A DNA stretch of 64,000 nt from assembly GCF_024586455.1 (NCBI RefSeq), contig NC_065919.1:26822839-26886838 (forward strand). Direction: 5' to 3'. The notes beneath the pieces are model-generated. The model searched no databases. It saw nothing but the letters and a program-made list of their open reading frames with translations, and was not told where the DNA came from. Shown here in pieces: positions 46,817-57,479 of this stretch. The translations under genes were made by a program, and so were the position numbers. The stretch comes from Bactrocera neohumeralis. Lineage: Eukaryota > Arthropoda > Insecta > Diptera > Tephritidae. Positions within the stretch are counted from its first letter, which is position 1. The number at the start of each line of letters is the position of its first letter.

Positions 46817-47935
46817 TCATTGTTCACCCTCCTCCTCCTCTTCTCCCGCCATGTCGATGTCTGCGGCAGCAGGTTGATCCGCCGCACCCATAGGCTCTGC
46901 GCCCTCAGCGCCTTCTTCGCCTTCATCCTCTTCCTCCACCTCTTCTTTCTGAATCTCTTGCGAATCGCATCCCTTTATCTCTGGCTCTGGTTCGTCGGGT
47001 TCGCAACCACTCTTTGCGATTGGACGCTCTTCAATAGTCTCTTTGTAGTACAAGTCCATATCGGGTCGGAACCAAATACTCTTCACCCAATCCAGATCGA
47101 AATCATACTTCGGACAGACGCAATAACGTAATGCACGATGGCATTTCGGACACTTCGCACCGGCACGTCCGGCATGTATAAACTTCTTCTTCTTCTTCTG
47201 GCAGCAATACGGACAGCGATGCGGCTCCTTTTTGGGTGCCTCGCGTGGTGGCTGCTTGCCGTAGATGAGATGACCACGCTTCTTAGCACAGAAACAGCAG
47301 TTGCAATCTTCACCTTCCGGTTGGTTGCGGCGCGTCAACATGCGATCGTAGAATTTCTTGTAGGCCACTTTAATTTTCGCCTCAAAGCCGCGTTGCTCCT
47401 CACACGACAAGCCATCGTAGCGTGCATAGCTTTCGGCAGTCTTTCGCGCGGCATGCACATACACACATTCCTCTGAGAAAGATGGTCGCCCTTCTTTCAG
47501 ACGCAACTCGTCATTCGGCTGGTAGTAGAAAGCTTTGAAGCCCCGCTTGACAATCGTATAAGCGAGATGTGCCTCGACACGATTCATCAAACACCGCTTG
47601 CCCAACTCATGGAACAGGTCTTCTTTGCGCAAACGCTTCTTCGGCGTTGTGTCCATACAGTAGCACACCTGATCGTAATGGAGAAAGGCGTAGGTGACCA
47701 CGTCGACGGTGGATTTAGCCTTGCATTCGTGTATGCCGCAGATAATCATGATCTGCGCTAGCGTATTGGACAAGTCCAAGACATTCTCGAGAAAGATTGA
47801 GGAAGCGTTGACTTCGCCCAAGCATTTGCACTGCTCCTCCTGATTAATGATGCCGAGGTAAGCGTGGCGCTGGCACTCCCTGTGCGTACAGGTGCTGCGG
47901 CACCGGAAATCGGGCATGGCGTGATGGGCCTGCAT
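46817..47935 (-). CDS. Single-exon cysteine-rich zinc-ribbon-like protein, 372 aa, family not recognised
   Basis: This is the only long intact ORF that is neither transposon nor simple repeat. It runs from ATG at 47935 to TGA at 46817-46819 without an intron and is clearly more GC-rich than its surroundings. Visible features are an N-terminal cysteine cluster (C12, C16, C21, then CKC near residue 38), a second cluster DCNCCFC near residue 212, and a four-cysteine zinc-ribbon-like pair CPYC...CPKC near residues 240-266. A run of five lysines sits inside that ribbon, followed by CVCPK. The last 60 or so residues are very acidic (EEVEEEDEGEE and EEEEEGEQ). There is no signal peptide or membrane segment, so a nuclear or cytosolic protein is likely. 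The first ATG fits; M7 is an alternative. Zinc binding is inferred from cysteine spacing only. A single-exon gene in a repeat-rich desert could be an old retrogene or an insect-specific, perhaps testis-expressed gene, but this is speculation. Confidence 0.8.
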   Translation of the reverse strand: MQAHHAMPDFRCRSTCTHRECQRHAYLGIINQEEQCKCLGEVNASSIFLENVLDLSNTLAQIMIICGIHECKAKSTVDVVTYAFLHYDQVCYCMDTTPKKRLRKEDLFHELGKRCLMNRVEAHLAYTIVKRGFKAFYYQPNDELRLKEGRPSFSEECVYVHAARKTAESYARYDGLSCEEQRGFEAKIKVAYKKFYDRMLTRRNQPEGEDCNCCFCAKKRGHLIYGKQPPREAPKKEPHRCPYCCQKKKKKFIHAGRAGAKCPKCHRALRYCVCPKYDFDLDWVKSIWFRPDMDLYYKETIEERPIAKSGCEPDEPEPEIKGCDSQEIQKEEVEEEDEGEEGAEGAEPMGAADQPAAADIDMAGEEEEEGEQ

Positions 47936-48436
47936 CTTGTTGTGGCAGCTAGATGGGTTTATGGATTTTGTAAGTAGAAATGATCACTTTTAATTTGCAA
48001 ATTTTTTGTTGCACTTTTTTAATTTTATTTATTTTAATTTTTTTTTTTGCTTTACATTACGCGACTATCTTTCAGCATAAAAAACGCAATACTAAAATTT
48101 AGAAGACATTTGCATTATTTAGAAGAATAAGGAAAAATTCAGCTTTTTTATGCTTCAATTGCAAAATGAAATGTTGGAATTTGAAAAATTCTGACACATT
48201 TTTCTTCAAATTATTTCCCAATATTTTTGAGTTGCCAAACAAATAAAAATTTATTTAATATACAAAACATTATATTGTAACACTTTAAGGAGCTAAAACT
48301 GAATTATTCTCACAATTTTCGAAAAATGTGATGTTCAAGCAGATTGGCAAAGAAGTAACTTTGCAGGCTTAATACCCATAAACCCACAAAATTTTGTTAG
48401 AAACTGGGTGTTTAAGACCAAAAACAAATAATTATA
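47936..48436. other. Upstream region of the cysteine-rich gene
   Basis: About 500 bp of AT-rich DNA between the gene start and the mariner at 48437. Promoter elements should lie here, but I see no clear TATA-initiator pair among the many A/T runs. Confidence 0.3.
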
Positions 48437-49388
48437 ACAGGTCAATTGAAAAGACTTCGGCCTGACACATAGATGGCGCGACTAGAACTAAGTCGATTTT
48501 AGTTAGCCTTAACTAAAGTTGAACAAAAAATTGGCTTGATAAGAGTCTTCGGACACTGCCAAGGGAAAATTAACCATCCAGGATTGGTATGCTAAGTTTA
48601 GATGTAGTGAAATGAGCACCGAAGATGGTAAAAGCAGTTGACGCTGTTACCGACGAAAACATCAAAAAGGTCCATGAACTAATTTCGGATGACCGTAAAG
48701 TGAAGTTGTTTGGGATTCACAAATATTTGGGTATGAGAGCGGTCTGCGCAAATTGGGTGTCGCGCGAGCTCATTTTTGATGATTTGGAGAAATGTTTCAA
48801 GATGATCAAGCGTAATAAACCAAGACAATGGATGAAAAATGGCTATATCACTTCACTCCAAAGCGCGGAAAAAGAAAACTGTCTGCTTACAAGGTTATGG
48901 CGTTTGTATTTCGGAATATTTTTTATTGACCACCTTGAAAAAGAAAGGACCATCACCAATGACTATTGCCTACTACATAGCGTTGTTTGACCGTTTGAAG
49001 AACAGAATCGCCGAAAAAGAAAGTGTTGTTTCACCAAGGCAAAGCACCGAGTTACAAGTCAGTGAAAACGGTGACAAAAATCCATAAATTGGGCTTCGAA
49101 TTGCTCCCGCAGCCAACGTATTCTAAAAATCTGGTCCAAAGCGTCCATTTCCTCATCACAAATCTTAAAAGAATGCTCGCTGGGAAAAAAATTTCGTCGA
49201 ATGAGGAGATGATCGACGAAAATGTAGGCTACTGAAGCAAAGGAGTAATCGCACTACAAAAATAGTATCAAAACGTTGAAGGGTCGCTATAATCAGTGTA
49301 TCACCATTGAAGGGAATTATATTGAATAAAAAACACGAATTTTGGCAGAAAATGTGTTTGGCTATTGTAGATCAGGGACTTGATCTGT
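48437..49388 (+). mobile_element. Mariner relic (mellifera/irritans-like), shortened
   Basis: It starts ACAGGTCAATTGAAAAGACT next to TA (48435-48436) and ends near 49388 (rc ACAGATCAAGTCCCTGATC) before TA (49389-49390); only the outer bases of the TIRs still pair. Transposase motifs in order are TDENIKKVHELISDDRKVKL (48649-48708), VCANWVSREL, the RQWMKNGYI remnant, IFFIDHLEKERTITNDYC, KVLFHQGKAPSYKSVKTVTK (48-residue block at 49020-49080) and GFELLPQPTYSKN (49096-49130). The HQDNAP catalytic Asp is replaced by Gly. The first-Asp block and N-terminal HTH are lost, with frameshifts. Confidence 0.8.
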
Positions 49389-49660
49389 TATTACAAGTTC
49401 GCATATTCATAAAATTTTAACTAACTGCAGAACTTATATCGCAAAATATTATTTGATCAACTGATTGTAAAAATCATATCTTTGTTCCATCTGGCGAGCT
49501 TCGATAAATAACGGTTACATTATATTAGACACATAATTTGTGACATGAAAATCCTTAGGTGTTTCTAATGCAGTTTAATACCATGAAGGCAAATATGAAT
49601 ACAGAATTTTTCTGTCACCCACAGATATTCTGTAACCCGCAGCTTTCGATTCTACAATAC

Positions 49661-49885
49661 TACTGTGATCAAATTGAAAGGTGAGTTAATTTATACTTCA
49701 CAATCGTTACTGTTAGTTGGCCGTATCAAAATTTCACGTCATATATTCATTAGTAATTAAGATACGTGTCGTTTTGTGAGGCTCTAAAAGTGAATTCTTC
49801 GATTTTTACTATGTATTTTTGAACAAAGAAGTGCGATAATGTTTTCTCATACTGCTGTTATTGGCATTTCGTTTTCACAAATATC
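49661..49885 (+). mobile_element. Deleted mariner, second copy, 3'-truncated
   Basis: TACTGTGATCAAATTGAAAG, then GTGTCGTTTTGTGAGGCTCT and GAACAAAGAAGTGCGATAAT followed by CTCATACTGC, align with 1358-1570. This copy crosses the same internal deletion junction as the 1358 copy. Similarity stops near 49885, and the right TIR is absent. Confidence 0.75.
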
Positions 49886-49944
49886 TAATCACGATAACCC
49901 TGATTTATCTATGCTTCAAAATTTCACAACGTTACATATATTCT

Positions 49945-50120
49945 CAAGCATTATTACTACCACCTTTGCATATTGAATTGGGTTTAATGAAGAATTTTGT
50001 TATGGCAATGGACAGAAATGGAAAAGGGTTCTTGTATCTGTATTTGCCAGAGTCAGTGAAGCAAAAATTAAGGAGGGCATATTTGTGGGGCCGTAAATAA
50101 GAGAAGTAATGAAAGATAAA
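49945..50120 (+). pseudogene. Fragment of an arthropod repeat-associated protein (LPPLHIELG type)
   Basis: QALLLPPLHIELGLMKNFVM and AMDRNGKGFLYL (49948-50043) continue, after frameshifts, as SEAKIKEGIFVGP-IREVMKD (50050-50117). I recognise 'LPPLHIxLGLxKxFVKA...SEAKxKEGIFxGP' as a motif that recurs in many arthropod predicted proteins, probably transposon-derived, but I cannot name the class. At least two frameshifts and one stop. Confidence 0.5.
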
Positions 50121-50203
50121 ACATTTTCATTCATGTCACAAAAAAACAAGTAGATTTTTGTTTACCAGTGTTATTATAAGCAAAGTAACAAAGATATACG
50201 TAT

Positions 50204-50820
50204 TGCTATGGACAAAAAATAGTAAGACTTTGTTCATTATTTTAAAATTCTTAATTTATTCTCCATGTCTATGTCGTTCACCTCAATGTTATCCCCTTTG
50301 GTCCCAATACATTTGGTTGAAAATTTTGGCAAAAAACTCACAAAAAATCAATGTAGTATGCGACGGTGCATTATTGTGGTGCAGAAACAAGAGTTGGCGG
50401 CCCAAACTGTTAACATAACCCTAATTTTTTACCTGCCTTAAGGTGTTTTTTCGGCTTCGACTTACTTTTGCCACGGTGGTTCGTCGTCAACGCAATTCTC
50501 GAATAGTCTTTAGCGAACAAAAACACTTGTTCGCGACAAACAATTATCACCGAAGGCTTTCCCAACATCTGAACATTTCGGCACCAGAAATTTGATTCTA
50601 AACACAAAATTTAATAGAATTTTCCTGTTGATCATAAAAATGGCCAAATTTGCTGTTCTTCAGAAAGACAGGCGTATACCAAACAATAATAATAGTTTTG
50701 ATGTGACATTTGACACAGATTTCACTGACGGTCATACCAACCTAAAAATATTTCGACAAATGGATTTTCGCGGGAAATTTACTATAAATTATAAAGTCTT
50801 ACTATTTTTTGCCCACAGTA
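50204..50820 (-). mobile_element. Mariner-derived short element with both TIRs
   Basis: The inverted ends TGCTATGGACAAAAAATAGT (50204-) and ACTATTTTTTGCCCACAGTA (50801-50820) pair with few mismatches, and TA closes the right end. On the minus strand the 5' region reads SGAEMFRCWESLR near 50595, and much later FLHHNNAPSH (50390-50360), the equivalent of the HHDNAPSHT catalytic motif with Asp changed to Asn. The rest of the transposase is deleted. It is the same TIR family as the copies at 35815 and 55131. Confidence 0.75.
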
Positions 50821-52329
50821 GTACTTACGAAGAATGGAATATTGATTTTCGCGAAATAATTGAGACGCCATAAAAATATATGGAAGGATGTCTTCATTTA
50901 AAAGAATTATTTCATAATACTGACTTTCATAATATGAATCTTAATTTAATATACTGTGTATAAGTTGTAAAAGTTGGAAAAAGAAAGATCAGAAAAGAGA
51001 GAAAATTGGTTTTAGAAAAAAGAAGAATAATTGAATTACTAAAAGCTGTTTATGAACATCTTCGAAAAAATGATGCACATATAACGCCCGCACATCATTA
51101 TAGATCTCACAAAACCAATCATCGATACACAAAATTTAAGCCCATTACCGCACTGACAATATGTATGTAAGTATATAAAAATGGTTGACTAACCATAAAA
51201 AAATCAAAGCGCAGGACAAACTTGAAAACTCACTGTCAAGTTCACATGCAAACATTTTCATAATTCATAGCTAAGCGGCAAGTGCACACTTATCTAAGTG
51301 AATGTAAGCTGCAGCTAAAACGGGCTACACTTCCGTGACACAGACACCTGCTCTTTAGCCTATGCTTGACATGGAGCTCAAACGTTAAGCGCAACAGGAA
51401 AACAACAACAAAGCGAGACACTCATGCCAGCAGAGCACATGTGGCTTGTTAACGGCAAATGTGCCTAACACTAGTGATTCGCTTGCATACAACGGTACTT
51501 GTTAGACTTCAGGTGCTAATATGGACGCGGTGACCTCAGTTAAGCATTATGTTAGTTGTGCGGACTTTTTGTTGTTAGTAGTAGTAAGTAAGGGTGTGAC
51601 TCAATATGAAGAAAATATTTTTGGATTTCTATAAAATTATCTCGTGTTGCAGATTGATTGTATATCTTCTTGCAGACTTCTAAAAGTAGTTGTGTAACTA
51701 AGTAGGTACTGTGAGTCTGAGTAAACTTTTTCACTAATATTCCGAAGTAAAGAAGCATTGGAGTTATTTATGTTCTTACATATAATTTGTTGTTGGTGAC
51801 TCGTGTTCAAATGGGCTGTCTTAGTTCAATATTATAAATTGTTCTCTTGCACCAGAAGCTAAGAATGCGATGGATTATGAGAGTGGATTTTCTAAACCAG
51901 ACAAAAACGCGAGAAGGCGAGACTTTCGTACAAAAATCACGGAAATTTAGTAGGTTCTGGAAGAATACACAGCATTTGGATATGGACATGAAGTGTAGTG
52001 AGTCCGACTCGAGAGGCTGACAGTCCTGGTTCTATAAAGTAAACAGCTTAAAATGTGTTTTTTGTTTTTCATGTTTTTCAACAATTTCTTATAATATCTT
52101 CGACCTAAAGATCGGTAGAACTAAGTTTATGTAATTTAGCAAGCTTTCGAGTGAAACCATATAGTTGCTAGTTGAGCCTCCAGGCCCCATCGTATTATGA
52201 TCACTGCCTTATAATATCTTAATTAGCAAAGCAAAGCAATACCATACTTTGCATGAATGAAGACAGTTCGCTTTCAAAAATTATGTTTCACAAGTCAAAT
52301 ATTCGCTAAAAAATATTACAAAAAGAGCA
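50821..52329. other. Unassigned noncoding DNA
   Basis: No gene recognised. The ORFs on the minus strand at 51552-51758 and 51807-51989 are low complexity. Confidence 0.3.
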
Positions 52330-52465
52330 AGAAATGGTTCGATCCCACTCGAAGTCATATAACTGCCATAAAACCTGAACGATAAAAATCAAATTCTTGT
52401 GTGGAGACCTTTCCATTTGTGATGTGCTTTAGAGCTTCGGTACCATCGAAGTTTCTTCTTGTTTC
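52330..52465 (+). repeat. Mini-me-like element, 3' fragment
   Basis: GAAGTCATATAACTGCC and CTGAACGATAAAAATCAAAT match the internal blocks of the copy at 22336. It ends with the hairpin CTTCGGTACCATCGAAG at 52436-52452 followed by TTTCTTCTTG, the same terminal hairpin position as at 22931-22947. Confidence 0.55.
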
Positions 52466-53922
52466 TTGTATTTTTACGTAAAAAACAAAATACTCAGACA
52501 ACTTTTTTAAATACCCCGATTTTTAGCATAGTCTCACACTTAGTAACAGCATACTTCTTCAACCATAAAACATGCCGACAAAGCACCACATGCACACGCA
52601 CTCTCGTTAATATGCAACAAGCACAACGTGCCACAACCACAAACCACTTGCAAGCCTTTAGGCCATGCGTTTCATTAACGGACTTTTCCACAGACGTCAG
52701 CAATTCACCATTTACATACTTCAGCTAAATATACACGCACACTCGTGCGCGCTTGTATGTGTGAGCCTATTTATAAATGCTAACTGTTAGAAGTCACTTC
52801 AGTTACGCTTTCCAAGCACTCAGTGCTGCACTTCAGCTTCGTGGCAGGCAGGCTCGCCGCTTAGTCGGAGCGGCACAGCGTCACTCATACGCCATGGCAG
52901 CGTGTTGTGGTGAGACCAGCAAGCAAACGCATGCCTAGACTGGTTGGTGGAAAATAACAGAAACCAACTTATGCTTAAGCAAACAGACGATGAGCAAACA
53001 AATAAACTTGCGACTTATAACTGTTTACTGCAGCTTTTCTGTTTATATTTGCGGTACATGCGTTTTTGTTGTTGCTGTTGTATGCCAATATTGTCTGTTT
53101 TTCGCTGTTTCCGCAATGGTTTGTTCATATTTGCCTTGGCTAATTGCTTGATTGACTTTCTATTTGTGTTGCGGCCATTTTCTTTTATATTTGCTTGTGA
53201 CTTCCGCTCCGAAACTTTCGTTCCATAACTAACTTTTTCAATTTTTGCAGTCAGTTGTACTGTCTTTCGTTATTTTGTTGGTACGAAATTTTTCCGCAGT
53301 TTTTTGTTTTATAAATTTGTATAAGAGTTCTCGGCATCTTAATGTAGTAGTAAATTCTTAGATCAGAACTAAAATAGAGGCAATGCTAAATAAATTTAAG
53401 GAAGGCTTATTTTCCCTTGCGCGTAAAGTAAAATTTTGGGCTAAAACTATTAGTTTTCGGTGAGCTACAAAAATTCACTCTGAGAGCAAGTTTCCTCGCA
53501 GCTGGTCCAATATTATGCATTTACAATCAATTTCCAATAAGAATTTTATGATTTTCTTTAAGAAAGATCTAATAATAATAGCACCAGCGCAGAAAAAGGG
53601 ATACATAGGAAAATTTACGGATCCGCACCTAGTATGATAAAGCAAAAGCAAACTGACTAGAACCAATACGGAACAATGGAATCTTTGCTCCAGTCTATAC
53701 TCTTATTTCCTCCAATAATAGTATCGATAAGTCAGACCGTTCAGAAACCCTGACGAATTTTTCACCAACAGTAAATAACGGACCTGTCGAAAATGGGTCT
53801 GAGTTACAAATAATGAAATCACATAAATCAGTAAGTCAAAATAATAATAAGATCTCTGTAAATAATCTCCATTTTAAATTTTATATTATTGCTTAATTAT
53901 TTATGTTGGTTACCAAATAACC
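52466..53922. other. Unassigned noncoding DNA
   Basis: No gene recognised. The region 52780-52930 is GC-richer (GGCAGGCAGGCTCGCCGC) and unexplained. ORFs at 52459-52728 and 52944-53228 have no domain. Confidence 0.3.
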
Positions 53923-53925
53923 TTA

Positions 53926-54466
53926 TACCATGTTCAGACCGAAAATTTAAAAGATTAGATTATATTTAAGCATTTCATAACCCAACATTGTTCTCACTGC
54001 CGTTAGAAAGATCAAAAAACAGCTGTTATTGTCATTCAAGAATTCACATCGCTTAATATTTATCAAAAGAAAAGATTGTCATATAGTATTTTGAAATAAA
54101 AAGACGTTTTTTTTTAATATTTTCCATATAATAGAAATAATGGATGCATTTTTTCATTTGTTAAGTCGATTTTCAGATGAATTTAGATTCATTGCTTTAA
54201 AAAAAATTTGTTTGTTTACATTTTTTTTCCTTTGTAGTGTCTAAATCAGCTGTGATAAAGCAACAGATTTCCAGTGCTGACAAGTAGATTGCGCAAAATC
54301 AGAGTCGCACAGAGAGATTTTGCGTGGATCAGTTTCAAATCATTTCAATTAAGTGATTTGGAACTGTCATTTTTGTATGGCGAAATCTTGATAAATTTTT
54401 AAGATTAGTGGGATAATCCATTCAACAGCCGAAATCGTGTGATTAAGTGTCGGTCTGAACATGGTA
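53926..54466. mobile_element. PIF/Harbinger-like MITE, 541 bp
   Basis: TACCATGTTCAGACCGA at 53926-53942 is repeated in perfect inverse at 54450-54466, and the element is flanked by the 3-bp duplication TTA (53923-53925 and 54467-54469). A 3-bp TWA duplication is the hallmark of PIF/Harbinger. The interior is AT-rich and has no ORF or transposase motif, so it is nonautonomous. Confidence 0.8.
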
Positions 54467-54469
54467 TTA

Positions 54470-55130
54470 AACTGTAAGTATATTGCAAGATTTCGCAGTA
54501 TAAACAGAGGCTACAATATCAACTTGGAAATGAAAACTCAGGACGACACTGGAAATTTATTTTGTTCTCTATGAGCCATTTTTTGTTTGCGCTTTTTACT
54601 GAGATACCAGAAAATATAAACTAGCTCTTAAGCTAGACCCTCGGCTACATCTAAAGCCAAATGAACGTCTGATTACATAACATTTTATAAAAATCACTCG
54701 TCGTGGAGGGACTTAATTATTAGTAATGGGCGCAACACAAATGGGAACGCACATTCCTCCTACGAACTAAGAGATATATTTCACACAATGGGGTTGTGGA
54801 CTGAACGACTATCTCTGATTGAGGGAAGTGTAAGGATACGCATCAACACTAAGCTAAGGTGTCGTAGTACCCGTTCCGATGGCTGAATAGTCAGTGAGTG
54901 GTAATAGGCCCCTCCGATGCCCGTACGAGATCGGAGGTAACTAATGTCTACTCTACACGTATCTGTTCAACGGACGAGGACCAACCCATGTATAGGTTAG
55001 GGAACTCTTAAGTAAATTTTTCGTATTTGTTATCTTGGTTATATATTTTTAGGAGATTTATTTGGCGAGTAAGCAGAAATAATGTACTCATAACAGAATA
55101 TTATATTTCAACATATTTCTTATTTGAATA
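54470..55130. other. Unassigned noncoding DNA
   Basis: A less AT-rich patch at 54640-54990 has no recognisable frame. It may be old retroelement debris. Confidence 0.3.
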
Positions 55131-56095
55131 TACTGTGGGGCAAAAATAGTAAGACTTTTTATGTTTAATTTCGCGCGAAAAACAATTCGTCGAAATATTG
55201 TTTTCCTAAGTTTGTATGATTGTCATTGACATCTTTCTGAAGTACATTAAGCGCATTGGGCGATTTTTACGATTCAACAAAGAAGTTCCAAAAAATTTTG
55301 TGTGCGGAATCAAATTTCTGGTGCTGAAACGTTCAGAATGTTATAAAAGGCCTTCGGTGACAATGATTTGTTAAGAGCAAGTGCTTTTTATTAGTACAAA
55401 TTATACATCAACATCAACTGATGCTCAACACGTCAATAAAAGAAAGGAATTGGTGCCCGCAAATCGACGATAAACATTCAAAGATCTTAATGGCATCGTT
55501 AGAATATCGATCAGTGAAAGACATACTGAAAGATCACTTGGGCCTAAGAAAAGTGAAAGCACGATTGGTTACAAAATCACAAAATTTTCGAAAAACAGCG
55601 TCGCATTAACATCCGTGAAACAATGCTTTCCAATTACCTGGATGCCACGAAACGCATTACTACTGGAAACCGACGATAAATCCGAATATAGTGGCGAAGG
55701 TGAGCCGAAGCTTAAAAAAACACGTCAAAGTAAGTCAAAAATCAAGGTTATGTTGACAGTTTTCTTCGATTATCGAGGTGGGGTGCAGCCCGAATACCTT
55801 CCGACCGACCAAACTGTCAACAAGGAATACTATTTAAGTGTATTGTGCTTATTCAGCAAACTCAAACAACCTCTACGGGGACGCCGTTGTGAGTCAATTG
55901 AAGACTTTAAACGCTACGCGCATTGAAGGCTATTCTAGAAGTTTACTCTAACAACTGTTTCGAGGATTGACAAAAAACATTCTCAGAAGTGCATTGGGAC
56001 CAAGGAAATTACTTTGAGGGCAACGAGATAGATTTTGAAGAATAAATTAAGAACTGAAAAATTAGGAAAAGTCTTATAATTATTTTCTCATAGTA
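55131..56095 (+). mobile_element. Mariner relic with both TIRs, internally deleted
   Basis: The left end TACTGTGGGGCAAAAATAGT (55131-) and right end ATTATTTTCTCATAGTA (to 56095) are inverted partners with TA at the edges. Transposase pieces in order are VKDILKDHLGLRKVKARLVT (55517-55574), KLKKTRQSKSKIKVMLTVFF (55710-55765), DYRGGVQPEYLPTDQTVNKE and YYLSVL. It then jumps straight to FSKLKQPLRGRRCESIEDFK and the C-terminal NCFED-QKTFSEVHWDQGNYF in another frame (to about 56030). The deletion removes the HHDNAPSHT catalytic Asp block. The same lineage as 4340-5499 and 50204-50820, but with a different deletion. Confidence 0.85.
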
Positions 56096-57479
56096 GAATG
56101 TAACTCGATTGTTAAATTCCAACGCCTTTCCATAATTTGCCTAAAATAGGTGCTCCGCCAACGTTGAGTGCAGCAGCAGCGAAAGCTATGAATGTGATGG
56201 TGGGTTCCTGCCACACCATACGAACACATAGCGTCGTACAAGCTGCGAATTAACAGCGCGAAATCTTAATTTGCGTCATAACTTGCATAAAATTAGCCGA
56301 CGTTAATTATTCGCCGATTAACGGCAATTGCTGACTACAATACACACACAGCGCCAAAAGCAGCGAGGAGAGGTTTCGGGTGACTCCGGAAATGTATTTT
56401 TAAAACCTCATTGTGTGCAGCACCAGCTTCTGTAGACGAAGGATTTCACTGACTATAGTGCTCTCTGAAAGAATGTAATATAAAGAACAGCAAAGCAGAA
56501 AAGCACAAAAGAGAATGCGAAAGTGGAGAACGAACTGCCGGAATTCTTCCATTTGTGAGTCGGTCGCACATTATTCGCGCTCAATACTTATTTGTTAGGC
56601 AGAAAGCGGAGCGTTTTCAATCGCGCTTTAAATGCCAAATCTGATCCCTGATAATTTATGGATTTATATAGCTTGTTAATAAAGTCTGGGCATACACACG
56701 CACACACTAACACGCTTACACACATGAATAGTAGATTGTGCTTGCATTTGTTAAGCACAAACAGTTTAGAAATTAATATGCTTGTTTGGTAATTTGCAGT
56801 TGGTTTACTGTTAATTGAAATAAACGACTTTGTTTGTGAATATTGCGTATACGCAGTGGCGCACCACACTGTTGATTACATTGTAACAGGAGTTTAGGAA
56901 ACCGTGCTTAATTTAACCAGCAAAGGAAAGTTAATGTAAATTTGTTGTATATAATTAAGAACAATATTGTTTAAATAAATAAAAACAGGGAAAATAATAA
57001 CAGCAGAGTATATAATTTATTATAAACAGAGTATTTGAAATAAAGTTTTATTTATAGTAATTTCGTACTTCTATGCTAATGTTTGTAATAAACTTCACTA
57101 ATTTATACAGTTTACTGGTGTTGCTTGCGCTTAATTCGTGTTTATTATTTCACCATTTAATTGAAAATGGAAATTGTTATGCGAATTTCTTTGTTATGTA
57201 AATTTCATTACTATTTTTAATTATCAAGCATGTGCTAAAAGTGTTAATTGATAAGGAACACAATGATCAGACAATGTAATACAGCAACCGAAATTAATTC
57301 AGCACAAAACTGGCTACATGGCTGTAGATATAACATATAACAATTAACTCGACTGCTCTTTAAAAGACAGGTATATATTTCAGTGGACTATACCTTTAAA
57401 AATACCGTACCAAAAATGAAAATGAATATTTCAAAAACTTTTAGAATTAAAACTCTAATTTAGCATAGGGTAATGCAGT
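56096..57479. other. Unassigned noncoding DNA
   Basis: AT-rich with a CA-type tract at 56692-56722. No gene recognised. Confidence 0.3.

Noticed and set aside
46808..47761. Plus-strand frames opposite the cysteine-rich gene
   Set aside because: They are shadows of a GC-rich coding strand; the minus strand has the full-length frame, zinc-type cysteine pattern and AATAAA.
52336..52346. GGTTCGATCCC, like a tRNA B box
   Set aside because: It lies inside a mini-me-like fragment and no cloverleaf can be drawn around it.
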